Part shown: piece after piece, positions 23,824-36,389 of the stretch | Position numbering within the stretch: the stretch's first letter is position 1 | Layout of the letters: each line of letters opens with the position of its first letter | DNA from: Ananas comosus | Taxonomy: Eukaryota; Streptophyta; Magnoliopsida; Poales; Bromeliaceae | DNA: 64,000 bases | Assembly (NCBI RefSeq): GCF_001540865.1 | Contig: NC_033623.1 | Span: 1,637,501-1,701,500 of the forward strand | Direction of reading: 5' to 3' | The notes under the pieces: generated by a model | What the model saw: the letters and a program-made list of their open reading frames with translations, nothing else | Databases searched by the model: none | Told to the model about the DNA's origin: nothing | Made by a program: the position numbers and the translations under genes

Positions 23824-24315
23824 CGGTTAATTATAGCTTCCTGTAAATATATCAAATAACAAATATATTCGTACAAACTTTAACTTTTCATATTTACTCT
23901 TGTAAAAATCCTAACATTTTAAATATACTCCTGCTGTTACAATTCGTTAAAAAAAATATAGTTAAAAATAGGTAAAATACTTAATCCTGATTAGTGAATG
24001 ATGTAAATTATTTTTTTTATCCCTCTTATATTATTTGTAATGGTAGAAAGAAAGAAAATGGTCTTTGAAAATTTTTGAAAGAATATTTCTGCATAATTTT
24101 AACAGTTGGGACTTTTGAATAGATATATTTGTGATAACAAAAATATCATTTTACTTATTTTCTGTTAAAAAATAAATAGTACTGTAACGGTAACAAACTA
24201 AAGGGCAAATATGAATATCAGTAAATTTTTATAGAAATAAATATAAAAAATTAAATTTTATAGTGATATATCTGCTATTTGATATGTTCACACAGAGAGC
24301 TGTATGAATTAACCC
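23824..24315. mobile_element. MITE-like inverted-repeat element (family H, copy 1)
   Basis: Left GGTTAATTATAGCTTCCTG and right (reversed) GGGTTAATTCATACAGCTC, followed by matching ATATCAAATA(A/G)CA(A/G)ATAT stretches. Interior motifs recur at 62312..63205. A target duplication could not be fixed. Confidence 0.6.
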
Positions 24316-24423
24316 TATGCAACATTATAATTTTGAAAATTGTTACGCGACCGTACCCCTCCACCGCCACTTAGTATTCCGCCAAGAAATTTGAACTTTA
24401 GTTAGAGAGAGAGAAAGAGAGTA

Positions 24424-24454
<31 letters not shown>

Positions 24455-26565
24455 AGGCGCCACAAAACACCAAGAAAGCTTTCCATCTGTCATTTGGGAA
24501 AGAGGAGCATCCAATGCCACCCCCCTCTCTCTCTTCCTATGTACCAATCTCGTGATATGTATACACATAAGATTATATCACGATAAATTAACGATAAATT
24601 AAAGCTCTGATTACGATTATAGAAATGTAGGATGAAAAATACATTGTTTTCGTACCAAAAATACTGCTACAATAAAAAAGGAAAAAACAAAAAACAAAAA
24701 ACAAAAAGGAACAGAGACGTTTTGTGGAAAAGACCCAAGGGAGTGTTTGTTGCTGTAAAATTTAGACTTTAATTAACTTAGTTTTTATTTGGAAACAAAC
24801 TTATTCAATAAAAAAAAGATGAAATAACAATTCCAAGCTTATATCGGGTTATACTAATTTATTCTAGAGACCTGAGAATTATTATTTTCAGATATAAAAA
24901 ATTATGCTCGGGAACAAACTGGGGAACAAGAGTTTATTCTCTCTCTTGTTCCCGAACCAAATGCTCCCCTAGAATTTAAAATTTTTTTAAAAAAATTAGC
25001 ATTAAAAAATATCCAACGAAGCATTAGACGGAGATAAACTTAACACGTAACAGCAAATCAAAAATTTCTTAATAAGACATCTTTGGGGAGATCCCCAACT
25101 AAAGTTTTATTCTATTGGTATATTCCAAAAATAATATATACATCTTACACTATTTTCATTCTGAATTATCATTCTTTACATAACACACCATTTTTTTTCT
25201 TTTTTTTTTACTAACAATTGTTTGAATTTTTATAAATCTTAAAATCAGGTGTAAAATCCACACTCCTTTTACGGTGTATATGGGGAATTTCTCCTAGAAA
25301 ATGGAGAACATTATTTCTATACTATAGAGTAGGTTGTATACTTTATACTCGTTTTATTCAGAAAACATTCTGTCATATCAAATTTTTTATTTTAATCGAT
25401 AACCATTAGAATTTTTGTGAACTCTAAGGCGGGAAGGGGGATATAAAATCTATACCTCTTTTGGAATGTATAAATAGAATTTTCCCTCTCGGCACATTTT
25501 CTATAGTTTTATTTAAAAATAAAAAACTTTATTCCTATATGCTTGCATCCCAATTCCATTTTGCCTACTAACATCAGATGAACTTCGTTTTGTTTGCATT
25601 TTCTTGTTTTTTTTTTTTTTTCGCAGCATTTGAATTTACATAATTATAATTTGTTAAAAAATTTGTGCCACAGAAGTGAAAATTTTGGTTCTATCTTCAA
25701 ATAATATAATGACAAAAAAATTTACTATTTGGTCATAGTCTAGATGTTGGACCTTTCTACCAAAGAGGACTCTAGACCATTTTGGAAAAAACTTATTTTC
25801 AAGAATTTAATTAATCTCATTGTTACCTCCTGTATTTTCTTGATATTTTCACAATAAATGTTAAGAATAATATTTCTATTTTTTTAATAAACTTAATATA
25901 TGTCGAATTACAACTTCGTCAATCCAAATGTCTCCTTAATGCACTTTTTCTTTTTTGTTTTTTAGAAAATACTTTGTAGGCATTTCATTAAACTAGTGCT
26001 CAATTATAACCCTTATAATAGTCACAAAGGAATTAAATAAAACTCTAAATCCAATAATGGAGAAAACATAAAATACTTTCTTCAAAACTATACAGTTCAA
26101 TAGAAAAAAAATGATAAAAGTAAATGTTTCCAAACCTACACATCTAAATTATAAAGTAATCAAGTTCATAAACATTAAGCACACAAGAAAAAAAAAATTG
26201 AATTTGCTTTTCTTGAAGTAAATAAAAAATATAGGTATATATAAAGCTTTTGTTGTGATGCATGTTATTAAAAAAAAAGAAAAAAAGAAGAAGGGTGCAC
26301 AAGTGGTCCAATTTGTTGACCACCCAATTAAGGTTAGCCACACCACATTCATTTGTTGATAGGTTTTTGGAACATTACAAATTTTAGTACTCTTTTTTTG
26401 GACCAACTATACTTTTTAAGTGTACTATGTTTACATTTTGCCTCAATTCACCTACAAGTAAAAGGAATCTCATAAAATAAAAATGAGATTAAAAAATGAT
26501 TAGAGTGTTTTGCATATATGCCCCTTAGGGTATGCAATAAAGAATAAAGTTTGCTTTGAAATAAG
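24316..26565. other. AT-rich intergenic DNA with minor repeats
   Basis: (GA)n/(GT)n compound tract at 24404-24456. A possible small element at about 24739..24970 has GGGAGTGTTTGTT and, reversed, GGGAGCATTTGGTT ends. A section with TAAAATCCACACTCCTTTT / TAAAATCTATACCTCTTTT is duplicated at about 25250 and 25444. No gene recognised. Confidence 0.35.
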
Positions 26566-26905
26566 GTTTTAAGTACCCGTCGGCACGGACAATATTCACC
26601 GTGCCGTACCGTGCCAACAAGATACCGGTACGATACAGACCCCCTGCCGATGGCACAGCTCAAAACCCTCTGTTCTTTAAATTAGTAAGTAATTTCTTCA
26701 ATATAGTTCAAAAGACATAATAAAAAGATATAATAAATAGTTAGAATATTTTGTTGCTAAAAAAATAAATATTTCATACTATTATGTGTTGGCACATAAG
26801 AATTTTTTTGACCGATACGCCTCGGTACGGCTCGGCACGCGCCGTAACGTACCGTGCCGGTATGTTTCTGGCATGACCCTATGTCACGACACTTAAATTC
26901 TTATT
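26566..26905. mobile_element. MITE family C, copy 2
   Basis: Starts ATAAGGTTTTAAGTACCCGT and ends ACACTTAAATTCTTAT. Interior palindromes GGCACGGACAATATTCACCG, GGTACGGCTCGGCACG and the shared block TTCTTTAAATTAGTAAGTAA match 906..1184. Confidence 0.6.
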
Positions 26906-27493
26906 TTGAAGGAATTCATAAGCAGCAATTTCAAATAATTACTAAAAGACAAGTACTGTCTTAATGATAGAATAAGTTATTCAATAATAATTATACATTT
27001 TGAGAATATATTATTTTGTCTTTTGTGATTGCACGTAAAGGATTTGAATTTAGTTCTTTGAAATATCTCGACAACCGTAATTTCATTATTTTCATAGGAT
27101 GACGTATTTCACATCAAGATGATTTATTTATTTTATAAATATATATCTATTAAGCCAAGCATAATATATTCATGGAAACATTCAATCATACTTTAAGATA
27201 ATTAACTACTGACCGTATTCAACGCGATGGAGTTTTGAAGCGAAATTGCTTTACATTTCTCGTTAATGTAGCTGACGGTTGTTTTTTTTTTCAAAAATTG
27301 ATTAGGTACTCCAAAATCATTTATTTTTATTTAAACTTATTATTTATTAAAATTAAAATACTATAAACCTTATGAATCACTCACAACTCATCTATTTTTC
27401 CCCTAGAAAATATCATCTCATGAGAAATTGAATAACACCTCACTATTCCACTCCACTCCACTACTATTCCTCTCCTCCCCCACAAAACCCTTT

Positions 27494-27495
<2 letters not shown>
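26906..27495. other. Upstream region of the CDK inhibitor gene
   Basis: AT-rich DNA with no gene. It probably contains distal promoter sequence for the gene starting at 27795, but no specific element can be supported. Confidence 0.35.
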
Positions 27496-27541
<46 letters not shown>

Positions 27542-27657
27542 TACACACACATACACACACTATACTATCTCTCTCTACACTCTCTCTCACTCGTCCCCTT
27601 CCCTCCATATACAAATAGAAAACACTCCCCTTTCCCTCCATTCCCCCTCTCTCAAAC

Positions 27658-27702
<45 letters not shown>
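27496..27702. promoter_or_regulatory. Pyrimidine-rich (CT)n leader region of the CDK inhibitor gene
   Basis: CT tracts at 27496-27532 and 27661-27702, with (CA)n between, end about 90 bp before the ATG. CT-rich tracts are common in plant core promoters and 5' leaders. TCCATATACAAATAG at 27604 is a weak TATA-like candidate. The transcription start cannot be fixed from sequence alone. Confidence 0.5.
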
Positions 27703-27704
<2 letters not shown>

Positions 27705-27794
27705 TCTTCTTCTTGTTGGGGTCTCCTCTTCTCTTATGCTTCTTCTGCCATTGTAGCCTCTCCCTTCCCAAAGCTCGCTCCTTTATCCGCAGCC

Positions 27795-27949
27795 ATGGGT
27801 AAGTACATGCGCAAGGCGAAGCTCTGCGGCGAGGTCGCGGTCATGGAGGTACCCCACCAAACGCCGCTCGGCGTCCGTACCCGCGCCCGAACCCTGGCAC
27901 TCCAGCGCCTCCTCAAACCCTCCTCGTCGCCGTCCTCGTCCCCGTCCCA

Positions 27950-27988
<39 letters not shown>

Positions 27989-28825
27989 CCTTTGCCTTTC
28001 GGCCTCCCCCGAGTACCTCGAGCTCCGGAGCCGACGCCTCGAGAAGCCCCCGCCGCCGCCTCCGAGGGACGCGTGCGAGAGGCGCCGCGGCGGCGGCGGC
28101 GCCAAGCCCGCCGGCCCGGCGCGGAGGCGAGTCGCGAGCGCCGCGCCGGAGGAGGAGGCGCCGGACGCGGGGGCCGAGGCGTCGTCGCTCGGGGAGAACG
28201 CTCCCGAGGCCGATCCGAGGGACAGGTGAGGGTGCTCGAAACCCTAATCCCTTCTTTCCCCTTCTAGGGTTTAATCCGATAGCTAGGGTTTTACCATGCT
28301 TTTGAGTCTCTCTTTGCTTCGTGTGGCCCGCTTGTTGGTTAAACCAAATGGGTTTAATCCAAAGCTAGGGTTTTGTTGTGAAAAATGGGTTCCACCCCCA
28401 CTCCTTTTTGAGGGTTTTGTTGTTAGTTAAATGAAAAGTGGTTTGTGATCACTTCTAGGGTTTTGGGTGGGATTTGATAGCACATGCACTTCATGCACAA
28501 CCATTTAGCTTTGAATGCTAGTAATCTTTTTGATCAATTTTAGGTACAAATAAAAAAAGCTCCTTTTTTTTTTTGGTTTACTCTCCTCCCACTCTGTTTA
28601 GCTCTTTCTCTAGTGGCCTCTTTAGCTTTATCACCTTTGCTGGGTCCTCTTCACAAACTAAGTAATATTATTCTCCCCACTAAAAGTACTCTTTTTGAGT
28701 AGAAACTCTTACTTCTTTAGATTAGTTTTCTTCTTTATGCCTTTCATTTTTAGTTCTTCTCTCTGCTCCTAGCAAGCCTTTACTCCATCTTTCACTTCTC
28801 TTTTCAAACACACATTTGCTGAACA

Positions 28826-28906
<81 letters not shown>

Positions 28907-30948
28907 AAACCAATGTTTCTCTGTTTGCCAATTTACCAGTTCATCTCTCTCTCTTACTCTGTGGACATACATTTCACTGTCATTTGACTCTTCTGTTCAG
29001 TTCTCTGGAGCATGACTGATGCATTGAGCACTTGTCTTGCTATATATAGCATGGCTTGATATTTATGCCAAGATTGCCTTGTAGAGCTTCTTATAGTCCT
29101 TCTAACTCATCTGGAATCACCTTGCGCAATTTCGGGGAAAAAAAAAACTTTAAATACCCACTATTCTGTGGTTCAGCGCATTTGCACTTCACTGTTATGT
29201 GGTTTCATTTGTTGTACTTAAAATAACCCAGTGGTTATCATTTCGTCACGCGCGGGAACGATGAGTTAGTAATCACTGTTTAAGTGCAACAGATAAAATC
29301 ACAGAATAGTGAAGTGCAGATGCATGAAACCAGGTAGTGGGGTATCCAAAGTTTTACCCCCCTTTTTTTTTATTGTGGTTTTGAAAGCTTTGCCCCCAAG
29401 ATTTCTAGTGCATGATGGTGGGGTCAAGAAATAATGCTGGAGCCATGATAAGGGTTTGCAGGGTGTTTAAGTGGGCCTAACTGAGTCACTCTAGTGGATT
29501 GCTCTTTTGGTGTTATGTATGTTTCTTTGACAAAAGTCGACTGTTGCAACTTCAGTGTTTCTATTTGATCTGTAAAGCTGAGTGCTTAAATGCATTGTAC
29601 CAAGTACTTCCCTGTGGCTTTTTCCTACCTTATCTTGTTTTGTTTCAGTGTGGCTCCATTATTTCTCTTTATGTAACTAGGAAATCATCTGGAAACAATT
29701 TAAATTTGCGTTCGGCTGCTGGGATCTTACTCCATCTCTAAGTTCCTCATATCAATGAGCTTTTGCTCAAATTTGAGAATGGAGGAACATGGGCTATTTT
29801 AAGCTGGGCCCACCCTTTTTGGTTATTATTATTTTTTTAAAATGTGATTTCCGTGTTCAGAGCCCTTTCTGGCTTATTTAGTGTGGTGTTGGTGTGTGCA
29901 TGTGTGTATTTATGTGCTGACCTGCTCATGCGACTTTGACTTGCACTTCTTTTAATTCCGCTGTGTGTACGCAACTGCATGCGCATTTATTTAATAGGAG
30001 ATTTCTGAAGATTAGATTAAAGCTTCGTATGCGAGGTGTTAAGTCTTTATCTCCTCGGGCTTAAGGAATAGAGCCAGTTTGAAAATAGCAGTTTAGGGCA
30101 CAAATTTAATCATTTATTAGAGTTCTCTATTTTGCCTACCTGGAATGATTCTATTGATTATTTGTTAGTTTTAACCCAAAAATAATGGTGAATTTTTTAT
30201 TCTAAGGGTTGTGCGTGCTATCGTTTATTTGCAGGAATGTCAGGGAGACTACACCTTGCAGTCTAGTTAGAGATTCGGAAGCAGTAAGCACTCCTGGCTC
30301 TACAACGAAAACCAACTCGACCGCCGCCAATCGCCGCGTACGGAGTTCAGTACGTCGGGATATACCGACTGCCCATGAAATGGAAGAGTTTTTCTCCGCT
30401 GCAGAGCGAATCCAACAACAGATATTCTCCGAGAGGTATGTACAATGCTTCTCGTTTCTTGGCATCTTCCTACAGTACTAAGATGTTACTCTTTAGGTTA
30501 AAAATGTATGAAGATCCCCTTTGAAGTAGATCCCTGAACTTTATTTTCTCTGATCGACACATCTTTAACTTTCTGTTTGTTTCGATTGAAATTATTCTCA
30601 GGAGATGAATTGCGATTCTGTTTCAACTACTTCTTAGGCATTTGCAGTTAATCGTTACTGAAATCTGCTGTTCCGCCAGCTAAAAAGTTTGCAGAAATCC
30701 GTGATTTCATCAAATAGAGATAAAGGAAAAGGAAATTTAAATAAAGAAGTAGCATTTAGGGGACTATCTCTACCATGTATTCTGACCAATCATTTTTCCT
30801 TGTCGCCTTTTGGAACAAGAAAATAGCTACGAGAATCGCAACATCTAATGGTTCTTCAACTCATGGTTGTCTTAATAGGTACAACTTTGATCCCGTGAAC
30901 GAGCGACCCCTCCCCGGCCGGTACGAATGGGTTAAGCTGGGCTACTAG
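27795..30948 (+). CDS. KRP: Cyclin-dependent kinase inhibitor, ICK/KRP family
   Basis: Exons 27795..28225, 30235..30435 and 30879..30948 join in phase to 233 residues. The N-terminus has [20 protein letters not shown] and [12 protein letters not shown], conserved KRP N-terminal motifs. A Ser-Pro run ([10 protein letters not shown]) and a low-complexity Arg/Gly/Ala/Glu region follow. The C-terminal inhibitor domain spans [18 protein letters not shown]-type YNFDPVN, and [11 protein letters not shown] just before the stop. KRPs bind cyclin D and CDKA and restrain G1/S entry and endoreduplication in the nucleus. Length and domains are normal. The final exon encodes only about 23 residues but is the essential CDK-contact segment. 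Intron 1 is about 2.0 kb, with five telo-box motifs and a long (GA)n run. The exact KRP subgroup number was not decided. Confidence 0.95.
27948..27988 (+). repeat. In-frame (CCGTCG)n coding microsatellite
   Basis: A hexanucleotide run encodes alternating Ser-Pro in exon 1 of the CDK inhibitor. Length variation would change the linker length without a frameshift. Confidence 0.85.
28239..28463. promoter_or_regulatory. Cluster of five telo-box motifs at the start of KRP intron 1
   Basis: AAACCCTA at 28239-28246, and its complement TAGGGTTT at 28265-28272, 28284-28291, 28366-28373 and 28456-28463. Telo-boxes near plant transcription starts are bound by telomere-repeat-binding factors and are linked to cell-cycle expression and Polycomb recruitment. 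The function here is inferred. Confidence 0.6.
28827..28900. repeat. (GA)n microsatellite in KRP intron 1
   Basis: A purine run of about 74 bp with a single AAA interruption. It produces spurious poly-Ser/Leu and poly-Arg/Glu open frames. Confidence 0.95.
29147..29356. mobile_element. Small palindromic MITE in KRP intron 1
   Basis: ACTTTAAATACCCACTATTC is inverted at the other end as ACTTTGGATACCCCACTACC, followed by matching GCACTTCACT..GTG blocks, so the element folds on itself. No coding frame. Confidence 0.6.
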
Positions 30949-32678
30949 AAATCCCTCTTCATCTGGGCACTGTTTCTTTCTCTTGCGAAAGTTCTCCATT
31001 GATCTCTGCCCAGGGTTTTCAAAGGAGGGCGGGGGTTTGCTGCTTAGGCGACCGCCGCCTCTTCTTTTATCTCTGTTGTAAAATTCTATAAGGCCAGGAG
31101 AATAGATAGTCTCTAGTGTTTTTCTGATGGTCTGTAACATATGAAAACTGCTGAGTTGCACTTAGGAAAGGAGACATCATAGCTTTAAATTAGATGTAAC
31201 TCTTAGATCAGATCATTCAGGTGGGTCTCACAGGGTCAATGATCTCTTTTACAATCAATTTTAGATATGTATCAGAAGATTCCAAGTGCTGCAGGTTTAC
31301 CTACATTTGTTTCTTCTTGGGTAAAATGTTATGGGAATATCATCAACTAATGATTCAAGTGTCTATCAAAGCGAGTCGTATCTACCATATACCGTGTCGT
31401 CCAGATAAGATATTGGAACAATATGAGTTCAAAATCTTCTTTTCTTTGAAATTATTAAACAGTTATCTTTATAAAGCATAAAAGATTGAATAAAAATATG
31501 TAATAGGCAATTAGAATAAATTTGTATTAAAGAGGATAAATTTTTCACCCTTTAGTGTGTCAGTGCTCATTTTTCTTGGAAAAATCTGATTCTTTCTTGT
31601 AAAATAAACTTTTGAATCTTGTTGAACTAAGATGAGATGAGTACAAACCAGGTATACATCATACATATTACTTTTTTTTGTTCTTCCTATACTTGATCTT
31701 GCTTTTGATTACTCCCAAGTTTTTACTACTCTGTATTAGAATGGAATCACCTGAGGTTGGACTCTCCAGGTGAGATGATGATACCCTTCCAATTGAGGTT
31801 TTCACTGTGGTTAGTGGATTTTATTGCTTTTTACTGTGAGTAGCACCTTCTATGAACCTTTTAGACTTTTGTAGTTGCTTTGTTGACTAAATTTATATGT
31901 ATTATTAATTGAGTGTCCCACTGGTAGATACTATCCAAGTGGGCACTACTTACCTTTGTGGCTGGTAAAGAACCTTTTATTCTTATTCCTAGGAAGGTAA
32001 AAAATGTATAGAATTTATTAGAATTATAATTTTGTTTATTTTTTGCTTTAAAAATTTTAATTTTTGCTATCTTATCATTTTATTCACTTAATTTGAAAAC
32101 TTTAAAATTTAAATACATCCTTCACTTTTACCGACTTAATTAGCATATTTTATATAATTCATGTAATTGTAATTATATTAAAGTAAGTTATGAGCCTGAA
32201 GATTTTATCGGAAGAACCGTCAGATAACTTAAATCAGATAAATTGAAAGATTATGTACAATAAAATTTTAAGAGGTTGGGCAATTAAAATCAAAATGAAC
32301 AAAAGTTCAAACAAGTTCTATACTTTTTGCCTTCTAAAAATTTACACTATTGGATCATAATATTTTAATCTTCATATTCATTGTCTTTTCCGTATCCGAG
32401 CCTGAAACAATTTTGACGCCCGAAGTTATAGATTTAAATTAAATAAGAGAAAATCAAATCAGACTACTTGTCCGGTGAGGTTTTGAACTTACGACCTCCT
32501 ACTCTGATTCTTGTGAAATCTCTTTATCATATTATAGTAATCATTTTTCTTTCTTTCTTTTTTTTTTTTAATTCATCATCATAATATCCTTGACTATAAA
32601 ATAAAACAAAATAATAAAAACCCGTTTTAGCTCGGCCCATTACGGCCCATCCAATCTAGGCCGTTACATGCTGTTGCG
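30949..32678. other. KRP 3' flank and intergenic DNA
   Basis: Presumed 3' UTR, then AT-rich DNA. A decayed family C copy lies at about 31349..31600 (shared TTCTTTGAAATTATTAAACA and AATAGGCAATTAGAATA motifs). No further gene. Confidence 0.4.
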
Positions 32679-32760
32679 GCCCAAGATGGCTTGGATAGAT
32701 ATAAATCAAAAGAAATGCTGCCCAAGATGGCTTGGATAGATATAAATCAAAAGAAATGCT
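32679..32760. repeat. Tandem duplication, 41-bp unit x 2
   Basis: GCCCAAGATGGCTTGGATAG through AAAGAAATGCT is present twice head to tail without mismatch. Confidence 0.9.
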
Positions 32761-33020
32761 TTCAACTAGAGATGTCAACGGGTTGGATTCGGGGCAGATT
32801 TTCAAAAACCCGAACCCGAATCCGACTCCAAACCAAAGACCCGAACCCGAACCCGAACCTGACGGATTTTAAAAATTCATATCCAAACCCGAAACCGACC
32901 AAAAATCCGAAATCCAAATCCGAACGCGAACCTGAAAATTTGAACCCGAAACAATTATTTTTTTTCAATATTTCAAAATATATTATATTAAATCTAAATT
33001 TTTAAAATGCAAATTCAAAT

Positions 33021-33023
33021 ATA

Positions 33024-33119
<96 letters not shown>
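33021..33119. repeat. Long (TA)n tract
   Basis: About 100 bp of TA with two G interruptions, ending at the N at 33121. Confidence 0.95.
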
Positions 33120-33120
<1 letters not shown>

Positions 33121-33121
33121 N

Positions 33122-33817
33122 TAAACTTGATCTAGCGTATTTAAAGTTTCTAGAAAATAATTTTTGCGATTTTTCGATATTATTTACCTAGCAATCGAAA
33201 GGATTCAAAATCAATAATTTTTAACGGCTGAAAATAAAAATCCTATAAAAAGTGGTGATATAGCACTAAAATTTTCGATCAAAAATATTGATATTGTTGT
33301 AGATAATATAAAGAATTTTGTATCAAAATTTCATCTGATTTGAATATTTCTACACTGTTAAACTTGAAAATGGCAGATATCAACCATTAAAAATTATGAA
33401 TTTTGAATCCTTTCGATCACTAGGTAAATGATATCAAAAAATCGCAAAAATTATTTTCTAGAAACTTCTAATGCGCTAGATCAAGTCTAATGGAACCGAT
33501 CGTCGATTCGAAAATTCCATCATCGAAAACGGCTCAGGAGCACGGAGGCTTCCGTGCTCCCGTGCTCCTATGCTTTCGAAAGTACGGAAGTCTCCGTGCT
33601 TGTAAGTTGTTTTCGATGATGGGATATTCGATTCGGCGATCAGTTCCGTTAAACTTGATCTACACTATTGGAACTATCTAGAAACCAAATTTTATAACTT
33701 TTTGACTTCGTTTGTCTAGTGAATCAGTAGCCTCAAAATTAACGACCGAAAATAAAAATCTCATAAAAACCAATGATAAATGACTCAAATTTCATATCTA
33801 TATATATATAAAAAACA

Positions 33818-33819
<2 letters not shown>
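33122..33819. mobile_element. Palindromic family A element(s), partial, between (TA)n tracts
   Basis: TAAACTTGATCTAGCGTATT.. (33122) is inverted at 33430-33490 (TAATGCGCTAGATCAAGTCTAA), forming a large hairpin. A second head follows at 33540..33790 (GGAGGCTTCCGTGCTCC, GTTAAACTTGATCTACAC). The left end is lost at the N. Confidence 0.6.
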
Positions 33820-33857
<38 letters not shown>

Positions 33858-34045
33858 AAATAAATTCGGGTTCGGGTCGGGTTCGGATTTGGGTCGGGTA
33901 CAGTCAAAATTCATATCTGAATCTATATCTGTCGGGTTTCTATTTTTGATATCCATATCTATTTAGTATCGAATATATCCGTTTCATTCAGATTTGGGTT
34001 CGGATAAAATTTCGGATGTTATACCTAGTGACATTCCTACTTTCA

Positions 34046-34529
34046 ACAGTCGAAAATATTCATAACATCTCAAAATACGTGCATAAATCAGTCAAAATTC
34101 TTATATTATAATCATCAAAATGTTAACGTTAAATAAGAGAATCACTGCATGCACATTGTCGAGAGCTTTACGAGGAAATGAAATCACAGTTTCGACTCTT
34201 GCATGATTGAATTCTAGTGGGAGTACAATGCGTGATGCAATGAAAATGCACCATAGAGGCTCGAAAGTTTTAATTTAACAATTTTGATCACAATTTATAA
34301 TTTTTAATATTCCGACCTCTGATATATTCTTTTTTTAATTCAAAACAAAAAATCTTTTTTAAATTAAATTAAATAATTTAATAAAAAAAATATGATTGAT
34401 TATATTACTAGGCGAAAAATGCATAGAGACCCCCCAACTAGAGGCTATTCTGAATTGAAGCCCTCAACTTACTTTTTATTTTTAGATCAATTTGACTTGG
34501 CATACTACGTCAAATATTATTAAATTTTA
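34046..34529. other. AT-rich intergenic DNA
   Basis: No feature recognised. Confidence 0.4.
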
Positions 34530-34900
34530 GAAAAATCTTCAAATACCACCCAATAGTTTCGCACTTATTTTACTTTAGAACCCTATAGTTTAAAATATAT
34601 TATTTTTGTACCACGTGGTTTCACTTTTATCTTGCCGTTATTCCTCCGTTAATTATTTTGTTAAATTATTGACAAAGTTAAAATAAAGGGGTACTAAAGT
34701 AAAATTTGGTAAATCACATGATACTAAAATGAATATTTGATAAACCGCATGTGTTTTGTATATGATTAAACGAAAAGTTAATAGAGGCTCCGGCGAAAAG
34801 AAAAAAATAAAATTGCTGGGTATTAAAGTGATTCACTTTAAACTACAGCATACTAAAATGAGAAAATGCAAAACCATAAGGGTGGTATTTAAAGTTTACC
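34530..34900. mobile_element. Mutator-type MITE, family F copy 2
   Basis: Ends GAAAAATCTTCAAATACCACC and, reversed, GGTAAACTTTAAATACCACC. TTAAATTTTA flanks both sides (34520-34529, 34901-34910): a 9-bp duplication plus one shared base. Confidence 0.8.
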
Positions 34901-35127
34901 TTAAATTTTATAACTCTATAATAATATTATTATAATATTATTAATAATTAATTAATTAATTAATTATATTTTATAAAAAAATTAAAGTTAGTAAATTTAG
35001 TAAAATATTATTGAATTTGTTTTTTTTTTTAAATTTTAGACTAAAGTTATTTAATTTTAAAAAATTAGAAGTTGGGGGGCCTTAATAAAAAGAATACTCG
35101 AGGCTACTCAGCTACAGGTTATTTCAA

Positions 35128-36025
35128 GGGAAAATTTCCTCACTACCCTTCCAAATAGCTCTAATATCATAAATACCCTTTAAACTTTTGAAATTTCATA
35201 TTTGCCCTCAAAAAACATAAAAATTTTCAAATATGCCCTTATAACTATCATTCCGTCGTGTTTAGGCATAACAGATTCAAAATACCGAATTTACCCTTCA
35301 ATGTATTTTCATCAATACCCTCACAAAATTTCTATACATTACAAAACAGCCCCTTAATTTGATTTTTCTGATCAAAGTCTTCTTAATATTTTGTTCCTTG
35401 AAATTGGATTGATTTTTGTCAATTAAATTACAAATTTTATCAACCCATTGATGATTCCAACAGATTTAATAATTTTAATTACTTCGTAGAAGTTAAAATA
35501 AAAAAAAGATAATATGTAATAGCTAACAGAGCAATTTAAGTTAAATAAAATTTTAAATGTAACTAACTAAAATCAATCCAATACCTTCTAAAAATTTCTC
35601 AACTTATGGACAAAATAAAAATTTCAAATCTTAACCAGTATTAGATCGTCATCTAACTAAGGTTAATATAACCTGAAGAGACGGAGTATACGGTGAGAGT
35701 ATTTTTGAAAAAAAGTATGTATTTAGAAAGATGATTATGATATAACAAAATTTATAGGGGTATTTATAATATTTCTGAAATTTAGAGGGCTACGGATGAA
35801 ATTAACCCTTTAAACAAATAGTGAACAAATTAAGGGTAAAATGATAATTTTATATTTTAAAGTAAAATTAAAAAAAATGTCAAAATGACGGAAGTTAGTG
35901 AAAATTAACGGTGGGGGTATTTATGAAAAAATATTATATTTAGAGGGGCATTTGTGAAATTTAAAAAATTCGAAGGGCATTTATGATATTTCATAACTTT
36001 GTGAGGGTACGAATGAAATTAACCC
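35128..36025. mobile_element. Mutator-type non-autonomous element (898 bp)
   Basis: Ends GGGAAAATTTCCTCACTACC and, reversed, GGGTTAATTTCATTCGTACC. The perfect 9-bp duplication TTATTTCAA lies at 35119-35127 and 36026-36034. An internal GGATGAAATTAACCC at about 35793-35807 resembles the right terminus, so a related element may be nested inside. No transposase. Confidence 0.8.
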
Positions 36026-36389
36026 TTATTTCAAAATGGATCTTTTAACTATTTTTTCAATTAATATTTTTATTATATTTACTTCAAATTATTTAATTTA
36101 ATAGAATTATTTGTAAATTTAATATTTTTTTTAATTTAAGTAAAAAAGAGATCCAATAATGGACCCCCTCAGCTTTTGACTTTTTCAAATTAAGTACGCA
36201 CGGACGCCACGTGTCACGTGATCAGCCGCATATCATGTACCGACTTTTCAAGCGGCCCCCACACTAATTCTTTTCTTGTTTTTTTTTTCGCTTTTTTTTT
36301 CTTTTTTTATTATTTTGTAAATAAATTACTATTTCTAACTCGTGCGTACATTTTTCTCCGCATTTTCCCTCTTTGAAAACCTAAATTAA

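Larger units (their letters stand above)
32768..34045. mobile_element. CCCGAA-rich inverted-repeat element (family G, copy 1), interrupted
   Basis: Left part (32768..33020) starts GATGTCAACGGG and is built of CCCGAACCCGAA-type units. The right part (33863..34045) has the complementary GGGTTCGGGTCGGG and ends near ATACCTAGTGACATTC. The left part is closely matched in reverse orientation at 63390..63848. The centre is filled by (TA)n runs and a family A palindrome. Open frames rich in Asn-Pro are by-products. Confidence 0.6.

Noticed and set aside
27428..27802. Ser/Leu-rich open frame before the KRP start
   Set aside because: It consists of CT microsatellite translation, lies in the leader and overlaps the true start in another frame.
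27734..28105. Minus-strand Gly/Asp/Arg-rich open frame
   Set aside because: Antisense shadow of the GC-rich KRP exon 1.
28722..29019. Open frames of poly-Ser/Leu and poly-Arg/Glu on both strands
   Set aside because: They are translations of the (GA)n microsatellite in KRP intron 1.
32691..33005. Asn/Pro-rich 104-codon open frame
   Set aside because: Formed by CCCGAA repeat units of a transposon-like element; no start context or domain.
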